Of a stretch of 64,000 nucleotides of DNA, positions 1 to 9,104 are shown in pieces. The DNA is taken from contig NZ_JAKRKC020000001.1 in the NCBI RefSeq assembly GCF_022664455.2, positions 5,151,001-5,215,000 of the forward strand. The letters are read 5' to 3'. The translations under genes were made by a program, and so were the position numbers. Below the pieces are notes generated by a model. It did not search any database. It was not told where the DNA came from and saw nothing but the letters and a program-made list of their open reading frames with translations. The DNA comes from Actinomadura luzonensis. GTDB lineage: Bacteria > Actinomycetota > Actinomycetes > Streptosporangiales > Streptosporangiaceae. Each line of letters starts with the position of its first letter. The stretch's first letter is position 1.

Positions 1-2364
1 GGCGTTCCAGCTCAGCGTGTCGCCGTCGCGGTGCGGGGCGACCTCGTGGCCCTGCTCGTCGTGGACCCGGTAGCGGCCAGCGACGAACGACGACCGGACC
101 TTGATCGGGCCGCTCCTGCCCGGCCGGACGGTGACCGTGTCGGGCGCGCCGTCCTTCCAGGAGGCGTCCACGGTGACGTCGCCGCGGGCGCGCAGCCCGC
201 GCACCGAGCCGTCCCGCCACGCCGACGGCAGCGCGGGCAGCACGTGCACCACGTCGTGCTGGCTCTGCAGCAGCATCTCGGCGACGCCGGAGGTGGCGCC
301 GAAGTTGCCGTCGATCTGGAACGGCGGGTGCGTGTCCCACAGGTTGTCCAGCGTGGACGACTTGAGCTGCTCGGCGAGCATCTTGTGCGCGTGGTCGCCG
401 TCCAGCAGCCGCGCCCAGAAGTTGATCTTCCAGGCCTTGGACCAGCCGGTGCCGCCGTCGCCGCGCGCGGTCAGCGAGACCTTGGCCGCCTCCGCCTCCG
501 GGGTGCCGGGCAGGATCTGGTCGCCCGGGTGGAGGGCGTACAGGTGGGAGACGTGCCGGTGGGTGTCGGTCCGCGAGTCCCAGTCGCTCTTCCACTCCTG
601 GAGCTGGCCCCAGGAGCCGACGCGCAGGCCCGGGTCCAGCTTGCCGAGGGCCGCGGCCGCCTCCCGCTGGAAGCCCGCGTCCACGCCGAGCTTCTTCGCG
701 GCGGCGAGGGCGTTGGTCAGCACCTCGCGGACGATCTGCTGCGACATCGACGCGCCCGCGGAGAAGTCGCCGTGCTCGGGCGAGTAGCTGGGGCTGACGA
801 CCAGCTTGCCGTCACGCGGGTCGGTGTGCAGGAAGTCGAGCCAGAACTCGGCCGCGCCCTTGATCACCGGGTACGCGGTCTCGCGCAGGTAGGTCTCGTC
901 GCCGGTGAAGCGGTAGGTGTCGTAGAGGTGCTGGGTGGTCCAGGCGGCGGCCTCGGGGAACCAGAAGGAGCTGGCGTAGTCGTGCACGCCGGTGAAGCCG
1001 AACGGGTTGGTCTCGTTGTTGACCACCCAGCCTCGGGCGCCGTACATCTCCTGGGCCGTCCTGCGGCCGGGCGCGGCCAGGGCGGTGATGTAGCGGTCGT
1101 AGGGCTCGGTGGTCTCGTGCAGGTTGGTCTGCTCGGCGAGCCAGTAGTTCATTTGAAGGTTGATGTTGACGTGGTAGTCGGCCGACCAGGGCGGGCTGGT
1201 GGAGTTGTTCCAGACGCCCTGGAGGTTGGCGGGCAGCACGTCGTTCTCGCGGGAGGAGGAGATGAGCAGGTAGCGGCCGTAGGCGAAGAACAGGGCCTCC
1301 AGCGCGCGGTCGGCGGCGGAGGAGCCGCCGGTGTAGCTCCTGCGGAGCTGGTCGGTGGGCACGGTCGGGGTGGAGCCGCCGAGGTCCAGCCTCACCCGGT
1401 CGAACAGCGCGCGGTAGTCGGCGACGTGCGCCTTCCTGAGCTGGTCGTAGCCCTTCGCGGCGGCGGCGTCCACGGCGGCGGTGACCTTGGCGTGCGGGTC
1501 CTCGCCCCGGTAGGCGGGGTAGGTGCCGGCGTAGTCGGTGCCGGCCGACAGCACGAACACGGCGCTGTCGGCGCCGGTGACCGTGATCCTGTCCCCGGCG
1601 TCGGTACGGGTGCCGCCCTGCGCGATCACCTGCACCTGGGCCTCGAAGCGCATCTTGTTGTCGCTGAGCTGCCCCCGGATGGTGAGCCGGCCGTCGGCGG
1701 CCGTGACGGTCCTGTCGTTGCGGGGCGAGGTGTGGCGGAGCGTGAAGGAGACCTTGCCGCCCTGGTCGGCCGCGATCCGGCCGACGATGACGTTGCCCGG
1801 GTTGCTGGCGAAGTACTCGCGGGAGTAGCGCACGCCGTCCGCCGTGTAGCCGACCCGGGCGACGGCCTCGCGCAGGCTCAGCTCGCGGCGGTAGGCCTCG
1901 GGCGCGGCGGGCGCGCCCGGGAAGTCGAGGAACAGGTCGCCGAAGGTCTGGTACGCGCCGAAGCCGGTCTTGGGCTGGCCGAGCTTGGCGGCCACGGCGT
2001 CGGGCGTCATCCGTCCGTCGCGGTCGATCTGCTGCTGGACCTCGGCGATGGCGCCGGGGCGCGGCGTCCTCCAGTTGCCGAAGTCGTAGCCGGGGGAGCC
2101 GGGGCCGCCGGTCCACAGGGTCTTCTCGTTGAACTGGAGCTGTTCCGACGCCACCCCGCCGAACACCTTGGCGCCGAGCGGGCCGTTGCCGATGGGCAGG
2201 GCCTGGGTCTCCCAGTCGGTGGCGGGCTTGTCGTACCAGAGGGTCAAGTCATCGGGTGTATCGGCGACCGCGGGGGCCGCCTGCGCGGGCGCGGCTAAAC
2301 CGGCGCCGAGCATGAACGCGACGATCAGGGTCGCAGTGAACCGTCGTCGTGGGGGGTGAGGCAC
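1..2364 (-). CDS. Secreted GH95-family alpha-L-fucosidase, C-terminus beyond window
   Basis: This enzyme probably removes alpha-1,2-linked L-fucose (or L-galactose) from plant or host glycans outside the cell. The GTG start at 2364 has GGAGG just upstream and gives an N-terminus with PRRRF followed by a hydrophobic stretch and an AQA-type cleavage region, a signal peptide. The mature part opens with LTLWYDKPATDWETQALPIGNG, the usual GH95 start. The NINLQMNYW asparagines, the Glu in SSFWFPEAAAW and the Asp in FQIDGNFG fit the catalytic Asn, Glu and Asp of the family. 788 codons are visible without a stop, so the 3' end lies outside the window. A 13-bp palindrome lies 23-35 nt upstream of the start. 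Family assignment is firm; substrate is inferred. Confidence 0.93.
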   Translation of the reverse strand, partial: MPHPPRRRFTATLIVAFMLGAGLAAPAQAAPAVADTPDDLTLWYDKPATDWETQALPIGNGPLGAKVFGGVASEQLQFNEKTLWTGGPGSPGYDFGNWRTPRPGAIAEVQQQIDRDGRMTPDAVAAKLGQPKTGFGAYQTFGDLFLDFPGAPAAPEAYRRELSLREAVARVGYTADGVRYSREYFASNPGNVIVGRIAADQGGKVSFTLRHTSPRNDRTVTAADGRLTIRGQLSDNKMRFEAQVQVIAQGGTRTDAGDRITVTGADSAVFVLSAGTDYAGTYPAYRGEDPHAKVTAAVDAAAAKGYDQLRKAHVADYRALFDRVRLDLGGSTPTVPTDQLRRSYTGGSSAADRALEALFFAYGRYLLISSSRENDVLPANLQGVWNNSTSPPWSADYHVNINLQMNYWLAEQTNLHETTEPYDRYITALAAPGRRTAQEMYGARGWVVNNETNPFGFTGVHDYASSFWFPEAAAWTTQHLYDTYRFTGDETYLRETAYPVIKGAAEFWLDFLHTDPRDGKLVVSPSYSPEHGDFSAGASMSQQIVREVLTNALAAAKKLGVDAGFQREAAAALGKLDPGLRVGSWGQLQEWKSDWDSRTDTHRHVSHLYALHPGDQILPGTPEAEAAKVSLTARGDGGTGWSKAWKINFWARLLDGDHAHKMLAEQLKSSTLDNLWDTHPPFQIDGNFGATSGVAEMLLQSQHDVVHVLPALPSAWRDGSVRGLRARGDVTVDASWKDGAPDTVTVRPGRSGPIKVRSSFVAGRYRVHDEQGHEVAPHRDGDTLSWNA

Positions 2365-2386
2365 GGATTCCTCCGATCACACGGGA

Positions 2387-2399
2387 CCTTGGTCCAAGG
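2387..2399. promoter_or_regulatory. 13-bp palindrome in fucosidase promoter, candidate operator
   Basis: CCTTGG-T-CCAAGG has perfect 6-bp arms and a 1-nt centre, 23 nt upstream of the GTG start of the GH95 gene. On the minus strand a possible TTGTTA -35 box and a CTATCT -10 box (16-bp spacing) lie directly upstream, so a bound repressor would sit at the transcription start. The regulator is not identified. Confidence 0.4.
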
Positions 2400-2511
2400 A
2401 GATAGCATCGAAATACGTCATTAACAAGGGTTGACATCCGATGTATGCGGTCCCGGCTCGACCGCCGCCGGGCGGCGGACGAGATCGGATGACTGGTGGC
2501 GGGGACGCCGA

Positions 2512-3690
2512 TCACGTGCGCGCGCCGGCGCCCTCTCCGGGGGACGGGCGCAGCGCCGTCCTGGCGAGCACGGCGACGGCGAGGGCCACCGCGACCAGGC
2601 CGGCGCTCACCCAGGACGGCGACCGGTAGCCGAGCCCGGCGGCCAGCGCGAGGCCGCCGAGCGCCGGGCCGGCGACCGCGCCGGCGTTGAGCGCGGCGGT
2701 GGCGAAGGAGCCGCCGAGCGCGGGCGCGCCGGACGCCGCGTACAGCGCCCGGGTGATCAGCGCCGAGCCGACCGCGAACGCCAGCGCGCCCTGGACCAGC
2801 ACGAGCGGCAGGGCCGCGACCGGGCTGCCGGCCGTGGCGGCGAGCAGCGCCCACCCGGCGAGCAGCGCGAGGCCGCCGCCGGTCAGGAGCGTCCCCGGCC
2901 GGGTGTCCGACAGGCGGCCGCTCGCCGTCACCCCGGCGAACGAGCCGATCCCGAACAGCGCCAGCACCGCCGGCACCCAGGCCGCGGGCAGCCCGGCGAC
3001 GTCGGTGACCAGCGGGGCCAGGTAGGTGAAGGCGCAGAAGGTGGCGGCGTTCACCAGCGCGGCCAGCAGCAGCGTCAGGAGCAGCCGGGGGTCGCGCAGC
3101 GCCCGCAGCTCGTCCCGCGCCCGCACCCGCACTGGTCGCGGGCCGCGGTCGGCGGGGACCGCGCGGAGGATCGCGTAGAGGGCGGGGAGCGAGACGAGGG
3201 CCACCGCCCAGAAGGCGGCGCGCCAGCCGAACGCCTGCCCGAGCGCCGCGCCCGCGGGCACGCCCGCGACGCACGCCAGCGTGACGCCGCCGAGCAGGAC
3301 GGACGTGGCCCGCCCCTTGGCGTCCGGCGGGACCATGGCCATCGCCGCCGCCAGCCCCACGGCGAGGAACCCGGCGTTGGCCAGCGCGGCCAGCACCCGC
3401 GTCAGCAGCAGCACGGCGAAGCTGGTGGTGAGCGCCCCGGCGGCGTGCACGAGCACGAAGACGGCCAGCAGGACGAGCAGCGCCCGGCGGCGCGGCCACC
3501 GCATCCCGGCGACGGCCGTCAGCGGCGCGCCGACCACCATCCCGGCGGCGAAGGCGGAGGTGAGCGCGCCCGCGGCGGACACGGACACGCCGAGATCGCG
3601 GGCGAGGTCCGGGATCAGGCCGGACAGCATGAATTCGGAGGTCCCCTGGGCGAAGACGGCCAGCGCGAGGACGTAAAGGGCGAAAGGCAT
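2512..3690 (-). CDS. Cmx/CmrA-type MFS exporter (chloramphenicol efflux family)
   Basis: This is a 392-residue inner-membrane drug:proton antiporter. The N-terminus MPFALYVLALAVFAQGTSEF followed by MLSGLIPDLARDLGVSV is characteristic of actinobacterial Cmx/CmrA/Cml chloramphenicol exporters. A TSAFAAGMVVGAPL segment (MFS motif C region) and about 12 hydrophobic segments follow. Length matches the family (about 390-400). The reading frame stays open upstream to 3846, but that extension is Pro/Arg-rich and unlike an MFS start, so ATG 3690 is preferred; a GGAG lies about 13 nt upstream. The gene stands alone, behind the divergently read low-complexity spacer. Actual substrate could be another small molecule. 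Confidence 0.85.
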   Translation of the reverse strand: MPFALYVLALAVFAQGTSEFMLSGLIPDLARDLGVSVSAAGALTSAFAAGMVVGAPLTAVAGMRWPRRRALLVLLAVFVLVHAAGALTTSFAVLLLTRVLAALANAGFLAVGLAAAMAMVPPDAKGRATSVLLGGVTLACVAGVPAGAALGQAFGWRAAFWAVALVSLPALYAILRAVPADRGPRPVRVRARDELRALRDPRLLLTLLLAALVNAATFCAFTYLAPLVTDVAGLPAAWVPAVLALFGIGSFAGVTASGRLSDTRPGTLLTGGGLALLAGWALLAATAGSPVAALPLVLVQGALAFAVGSALITRALYAASGAPALGGSFATAALNAGAVAGPALGGLALAAGLGYRSPSWVSAGLVAVALAVAVLARTALRPSPGEGAGART

Positions 3691-4138
3691 GAGAATGTAC
3701 GGCTCCACAGCCACGTCGGTCGGAAGGAAGGCAGGTAGGCCCCGGCGCGCGCGCCGCAAAGGCGGCGGCGGGGCGGGTTCGGTCCTTACGACGGTGATCC
3801 GGTGGCGAGGGCGTGCAGACGTCGGGACGTGCGGACGTGCAGACACGGCAACACGGCGACGCGGCGACGCGAAGGCCGCGTCAGGCGCGGCGACGGCTTC
3901 GGCTTCGGGCGCGGAGACAGCGTCAGGCGCGGAGACGGCGCGGGCCGCTGGGGGCCGTGGTGTCGGTGGTGGCCGTGGTGGCCGTGGACACCGCTGCCTG
4001 TCGTCGCGTCACGACGGGACGCCTCGGGACGCCACCGGATGACCGGTGGCTAGCGTCTTGACGCCTCGGGGCCGGAGGACATGGTCACAGCCTAGTGGGG
4101 CCGTGCCGGTGCGGCCAACCGGATTCCCGCGGGCGGCG
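3691..4138. other. 448-bp spacer with short-period GC-rich repeats
   Basis: No convincing gene is seen. About 3815-3960 is built of degenerate 5-10 bp units (GGACGTGC, GGCGACGC, GGCGCGGAGAC, GTGGCCGTG). Long frames on both strands here are low-complexity Arg/Ala/Gly translations. The promoter of the MFS gene must lie at the left end. Confidence 0.6.
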
Positions 4139-5020
4139 TCAGGGGTAGTTCCGGGTCGCGTGCGAGGAGCCGTAGCCGCCGGAGGCGAAGAAGTCGGCCC
4201 GCCACTGCCCGCTGCTGCGCGGCGTGATGACGGTGAACCTGCCGGAGGGGTTGCCGGTGCTGTGGTCGGTGACCGAGACGCCGCCCTTGGAGACGGTCAC
4301 GGCGAGGTCGTCGAGGCGGGCGTGGCCGTTCCTGGTGCGCAGGATGCCGGAGTGCTTGAGCCGGTCGTCCGGGTAGGAGCTGACCGTGTAGCGGTAGATC
4401 TCGGTGCCGGTGAGCGCGCGCGAGGCCGCCGCCCTGCTGCGCGAGCCGACGAACGCGTCGCCGCCGTCCAGCTCGCCGCGCCACTCGCCGTCCTCCAGCG
4501 CCTGCGCGAGCGTGCTGAACGTGCCGTCCTGCCCGGACAGGCAGCGGGCGACGAGGTGGTGGCCGCACTCGTCCGAGCCGCGGAAGGCGACGCGGACCAG
4601 CTCACCCGCCAGCGGCGCCCAGTCGCCGTCGCGCTCGACCTCCACCTTGCCGAGGACGACCTGCCGCTCGCCCTCGACCGTCTCGCGGGGGCGCAGCTCG
4701 AACGAGGCGAACCTGGTCCGCGGCTTCGCCCCCTCCCGCTCGACCCGGAACTCCTCGGCCACGGACGCGAACCCGTCCGTGATCACGACCCGCCACACGC
4801 CGGTCGCCGCGTCCGGCGGGAAGGCGTGCGTGGCCCGCCAGTCGCACGGCGGCGGCGCGGCGGCCAGGTCCAGCACCACCGGCGGCCCGGACGGCGGGAG
4901 GAGCAGCCCCCGCGCCTGCGGCACGTCGAACCCGGCGAGGAACGTCACCTCCACCGGCCCCGCGCCCAGGAGGACGGGGTACGGCACGATCTCGATGGAG
5001 GCGCTGGTGACACAGGGCAT
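4139..5020 (-). CDS. Unknown protein with predicted beta-sandwich repeats
   Basis: A 293-residue protein that I do not recognise. It starts at ATG 5020 with GGAGCAGG upstream, 25 nt after the stop of the kinase/WD40 gene, so the two are probably cotranscribed. The sequence is rich in short beta-like stretches with GVWRVVITDGFA and GDWAPLAGELVRVAFRGSD, the style of tandem Ig-like modules found in many actinomycete proteins (compare 'PLAGxxVxVxFR'). No signal peptide, transmembrane segment or catalytic motif is visible. It could be a partner or substrate of the neighbouring kinase, but that rests on position only. Confidence 0.75.
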   Translation of the reverse strand: MPCVTSASIEIVPYPVLLGAGPVEVTFLAGFDVPQARGLLLPPSGPPVVLDLAAAPPPCDWRATHAFPPDAATGVWRVVITDGFASVAEEFRVEREGAKPRTRFASFELRPRETVEGERQVVLGKVEVERDGDWAPLAGELVRVAFRGSDECGHHLVARCLSGQDGTFSTLAQALEDGEWRGELDGGDAFVGSRSRAAASRALTGTEIYRYTVSSYPDDRLKHSGILRTRNGHARLDDLAVTVSKGGVSVTDHSTGNPSGRFTVITPRSSGQWRADFFASGGYGSSHATRNYP

Positions 5021-5045
5021 CGTCCTGCTCCTTGATCGTCGTCGG

Positions 5046-8000
5046 TCAGCAGACCTTCCGGTACGGCGTCCACGGGATCAGCCGCGCCCAGGCGGCCGGG
5101 GAGAGCGTCGCGCCGGCTCGCGCGCAGACCTCCCGGGCGAGGACGCCGGGGTCGATCGGGTGCGCGCCGAGCCGGCCGTCGCCGCCCACGCTGTACAGCG
5201 CGCGGCCGTCCCGGCTGAACGCCAGCGCCAGCACCGGGCCCTGGTGCTGCGGCGCCGGCAGCCCCAGCGGGACGCCGTGCGCCACGTCCCACAACCACAC
5301 CTTGCCCTGCGCGCCGGCCGCCGCGAGGGTGCGGCCGTCCGGGGAGAAGGCGAGGGCGTCGATCTGCTCGCCCTCCTCCGCGCCGACCGGCAGCCGCCGC
5401 ACCTGCCGGACGCCGTCCCACAACGTCACGCCCTCGGCGGTGGTCCCGGTGGCGAGGAGCCTGCCGTCGGGGCTGTAGGCGAGGCCTCGGACGCCGTCCG
5501 CGGCCGTGAACGGGGCCTCGGCGGCGCGGCCGGCCCGCAGGTCGAGCAGGGCGTTGTCCCTGCCGTTGACCGCCAGCGCGCCGCCGTCGGGGCGGAAGGC
5601 CATGCGCGCGCCGCCCGCGTGCGGGAGCACGGCGGTCCTGCGGCCGGTCGCCACGTCCCACTCCTCGGCCGGGCCGCGGCCCCGGACGGCGGACTGCGGC
5701 GAGAGCGCCAGGGTGCGGCCGTCCGGGCTGAAGGCGAGCCCTTCGACCTCGTCGGCGCCGGGGATCCCGAAGCTGCGCGGCGCCGCCGGGCGGCGGGTGT
5801 CCCAGAGGGTGACGGTGGCCGGGTAGGAGGTGCCGGCGGCGAGGGTGCCGCCGTCCGGGCTGTAGGCGAGGGTGACGGGACCGGCGCCGGCGGGCGGGAC
5901 GAGGCGGGCGAGGCGGCGGCGGGCGGCGACGTCCCAGAGCTCGGCGGCGCCGTCGTGCCAGAGGGCGGCCGTGGCGGCACCGGGAGCGAGGACGGCGGCT
6001 GCCGGGGGCGTCGCGACCAGGGGCGGCGGCGCGGAGATGTCCAGGACGGCCGCCGTGCCGTCCGGCTGGAGGGCGACCAGCGTGCGGTCACCCGGGCCGA
6101 AGGCGAGGTCGGCCGGGGCTTGCGGGAGCGGCCAGGTGAGGAGGGGGTCGTCGCGGCCGGGGGCCCAGAGGGCGAGGCGGGCGCCGTCGTAGGTGGCGAG
6201 CAGCCGGCCGCCCGGGCTGAACGCGAGGGCGCGGGCGGCCGCGGGCAGGCGCGCCGGCCACTTCGGGCCGCTCGTGCGGGCGGTGTCCCGCTCCTGCCCG
6301 GGCGGTCGCGTCGCCGCTCAGGCGGGCGGTCGCGGCGCTGATCACGTGGACGGCGCCGCCGCTGCTGACGGCCAGGGCGTCCCGGCTGAGGGCGGGCGCC
6401 TGGCCCGGCGCGGCGGCCAGGCGGTGGCGGCGGTCCCACAGCTCGTACCGGCCGGCGGAGACGGGCACGGCCAGGCGGCGGCCGTCCGGCGCGAACTCGA
6501 CGCCCAGCGCCTCGGGGACGTCCAGCGGCAGCGCCGCGCCGCCCGCCGGCCGCCAGACCCGGGCCCGGCCCGCGGGGGTGACCGCGCCGAGCAGGTGACC
6601 GCCCGGGCCGAAGCCCAGCCACTCCGCGCCGCTCGCGACCGCGCCGGCCTGGCGGCCGGTGGCGGCCTCCCACACCCGGGTGGTACGGGCGTCCCCGGCG
6701 GCGAGCAGCGAACCGTCGGCGCTCAGCGCCAGCGCGTGCACCGGCCCGCCGACCCCGGTGATCGTCGCGACGGGCGCCGTACCGGACGGGATCCGCCACA
6801 GGGTGGCGGTGCCCTGGTCCGCCACGGCCATCGTGCGGCCGTCCGCGCTGAGCGCGTAGCGGGCCGCGCCGCTCACCCGCACCGGCGGCCTGAACACGCG
6901 CAGCTCCCGCTGGGCGAGCGCGGTGTGCAGCGCCGCCACAGCCTGGGGCACGGCTTGGGGCCCGGACTGGGGCCCGGACTGGGGCCCGGCTTGAGGCCCG
7001 GCTTGAGGCCCGGCCTGGGGCCCGGCCGCCACCCGCCAGGAGGCCACGGCGAGCAGCATCGCGGTGGCCGGGTCCGTGGTCCGGGTCGCCGCGGCGAGCT
7101 GGGCGATGCGGAGGGCGGCGGCCTGTCGCGCCGCCGGTCGCCGGCCCGGTCCCTGGCGACGGCGACGGCGGTCGCGGCGAGCGCCAGCGCGAGGAGCGCG
7201 GCCATGGCGGCCGCCGTGCGCCTGCGGCGCCGGGCCCGGGTGCGCGACCGGGCCGCCGACGCCTCCAGGAAGGCGTCCTCCAGCGAGTTCGGCCGCAGCA
7301 GCCCGCCGCCGTCCCGCGCCCAGGTCAGGGCGTCGCGCAGGGCCGTGCCCCGGTACAGGTCGTCGGGGACGCGGCCGTGGTCGTCCCACAGGCGGGCCGC
7401 CGCGCTGAGCGGGCCGTGCACGGCGAGGCCCGGCCGGTCGGCCTCGATCCAGCCGCGCAGCCGCGGCCAGGCGCGCAGCAGGCCCGCCCCGGCCAGCGTC
7501 ACCACGTCGTCGCGCCGGACCAGCAGGCCCTCTCCCGCGAACCCCTGCAGCACCCGCTCGACCGTGCGCGGGTCCGTGGCGGGGTCGGACAGCTCGTGCA
7601 CGTACGCGGTGCGCAGCGCGCCGTCGGCCCCCTCCCCCGGCAGCACCAGGCGCAGCAGGACGCGCGGCACGACCTCCCGCTCCTGCGGGTCCAGCTCGTT
7701 GTAGACCTGTTCGGCCAGCTCGGCGGGCGAGGGCTCGGCGGCCACCGCCGGACGGCCCATGGCGGCGGCGGTCCTGCTGCCCTGGAGGAGCAGGCGGTCG
7801 GTGTCGTCCCGGCGGCCGTCGAGGATCGCCTCCAGGCGGCGAACGGGGGACGCGGAGCGGGGCGGGGCGAAGGAGCGGCCGGCGCGGGCGGCGGCCGTGA
7901 GCGCGCCGGCGCGCAGGAACGCGAACTCCCGCGTCCCCGCCGCGTCCCCGTCCCCGTCCCCGTCCCCGGGGCGGTTCCCGTCACCGTCCGGCGCCCGGCT

Positions 8001-8942
8001 CACGTCGCCGGCGAGCAGTGCGGGTGCGGCGGTGGCGAGGCCGTGCGGGGTGAGCAGCTCGGGCCTGGCCAGGCCGTCCGGGGTGAGCAGGGTCTCCGGG
8101 AGCAGCCGCTTCGGCGCCCAGCCGCCGACCAGCCGCAGCAGCAGCGTCGCGGCGTCCGGCCGGTCGTCGGCGCGCAGCGACATCGCCGCCTCCACCAGCT
8201 CCCGGAGGGGTCGCCGGCGCACCGCGGAGAAGTCCGGCCGGTGGTTCAGCACGCGGTAGCGCATGAGCGTCACGTCGTTGCCGCTGTCCCCCGCGAACGG
8301 GGAGCGCCCGCTGGCCGCGTACAGCAGCACCGCTCCCCACGCCCACACGTCCACGGGCGTCCCGCCGCGCTGCCCGGCGAGCCGTTCCGGGGCCATGTAC
8401 GCGGGCGTCCCGGCGGCGGCGCGGCCCTCGCTCGTCAGCGTCATGCCGCCGGCGCGGGCGATGCCGAAGTCGATCAGCCGCGGCCCGTCGGAGCTGAGCA
8501 GCACGTTGTCCGGTTTGAGGTCGCGGTGCACGATGCCCGCCCGGTGGATTCCGGTGAGCGCGGTGGCCAGGCCGACCGCCAGCCGGTGCAGCGGGTCGTC
8601 GTCGAGCGGGCCGCCGCTCTCCACCGCGCGCCGCAGGTTCGGGCCGTCGACGTACTCGCTGACGATGTACGGCAGCGGCGCGTCCAGGTCGGCCCCCAGC
8701 ACGCGCGCCGTGCAGAACGAGGCCGCGCGCCGCGCCGCCACGACCTCCTTGGCGAAGCGGGACCGCATGTCCCCCTCGTCCAGGAACTCGGCGCGCAGCG
8801 CCTTGATCGCGACCCGCCGCCCGGCGCGGTCGTACCCCTCGTAGACAACACCCTGCCCGCCCGCTCCGAGACGCCTGACCAGCCAGTAGTCGCCGAGCTG
8901 TCGCGGGTCTCCCGGTAGAAGGAGCCCCATGGCATCCGCCAT
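5046..8942 (-). pseudogene. Ser/Thr kinase with nSTAND-like segment, TM helix and WD40 repeats; two compensating frameshifts
   Basis: Read with two frame corrections this encodes about 1,300 residues. Residues 19-270 are a Hanks-type kinase: glycine loop GAGGQGVV (26-33), Lys47, HRDLKPDN (139-146), DFG (158-160) and an APE motif. Residues about 400-560 (EQVYNELDPQEREVVPRVLLRLVLPG, LLRAWPRLRGWIEADR, LWDDHGRVPDDLYRG) resemble the C-terminal part of nSTAND1 proteins, but no Walker A is present. One membrane helix (AALLALALAATAVAVA) is followed by WD40-like repeats with repeated LAFSPDGRTLAA units. The frame changes near 7125-7135 and returns to the original frame near 6290-6310; as written the first frame stops at 6873. 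ATG 8942 is taken as start, ATG 8930 is possible. Either sequence error or a recent lesion. Confidence 0.8.
6952..7025. repeat. 12-bp tandem repeat encoding a GPQAGPQS linker
   Basis: Six to seven copies of a unit like GGCCCGGCTTGA or GGCCCGGACTGG. In the frame that joins kinase to WD40 region it encodes AGPQ/SGPQ repeats between the membrane helix and the propeller, a flexible extracytoplasmic linker if the topology is kinase-inside. Confidence 0.8.
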
Positions 8943-9041
8943 CCCCCACAGCCGTTGATGCCTTCGTCCGGTGCAGAGCGCGGGCCGGAGGCCGGTGATA
9001 CGGCGGCGAGCAGCGGATGTGGCCCGATAGCGTTAACACGA

Positions 9042-9070
9042 GACATTTGGACACCCATAACCGAAATGTC
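9042..9070. promoter_or_regulatory. Inverted repeat in divergent kinase/regulator promoter region
   Basis: GACATTT at 9042-9048 and AAATGTC at 9064-9070 form perfect 7-bp arms around 15 nt, in the 162-bp gap between the divergent kinase gene and the HTH/NB-ARC/TPR gene. The site ends 34 nt before the regulator's GTG. It is a candidate autoregulatory site. Confidence 0.4.
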
Positions 9071-9104
9071 GGACTTCGGGTGATGGTGACTGCTGGGAGG
9101 TCGG

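Noticed and set aside
31..2298. 755-codon open frame on the + strand opposite the GH95 gene
   Set aside because: Low-complexity Val/Gly/Arg/Ala translation without motifs; it is the antisense shadow of the fucosidase, common at this GC content.
2431..3738. 435-codon + frame opposite the MFS gene
   Set aside because: Arg/Gln/Glu-rich shadow (GRRTRSDDWWRGRRSRARAG) with no family signal.
3802..4061. Several 80-residue + frames in the spacer after the MFS gene
   Set aside because: They translate short-period repeats into Arg/Gly runs; no ribosome site and no homology pattern.
6952..7025. Tandem repeat considered as a CRISPR-like array
   Set aside because: Units are 12 bp without spacers and encode an in-frame GPQA linker.
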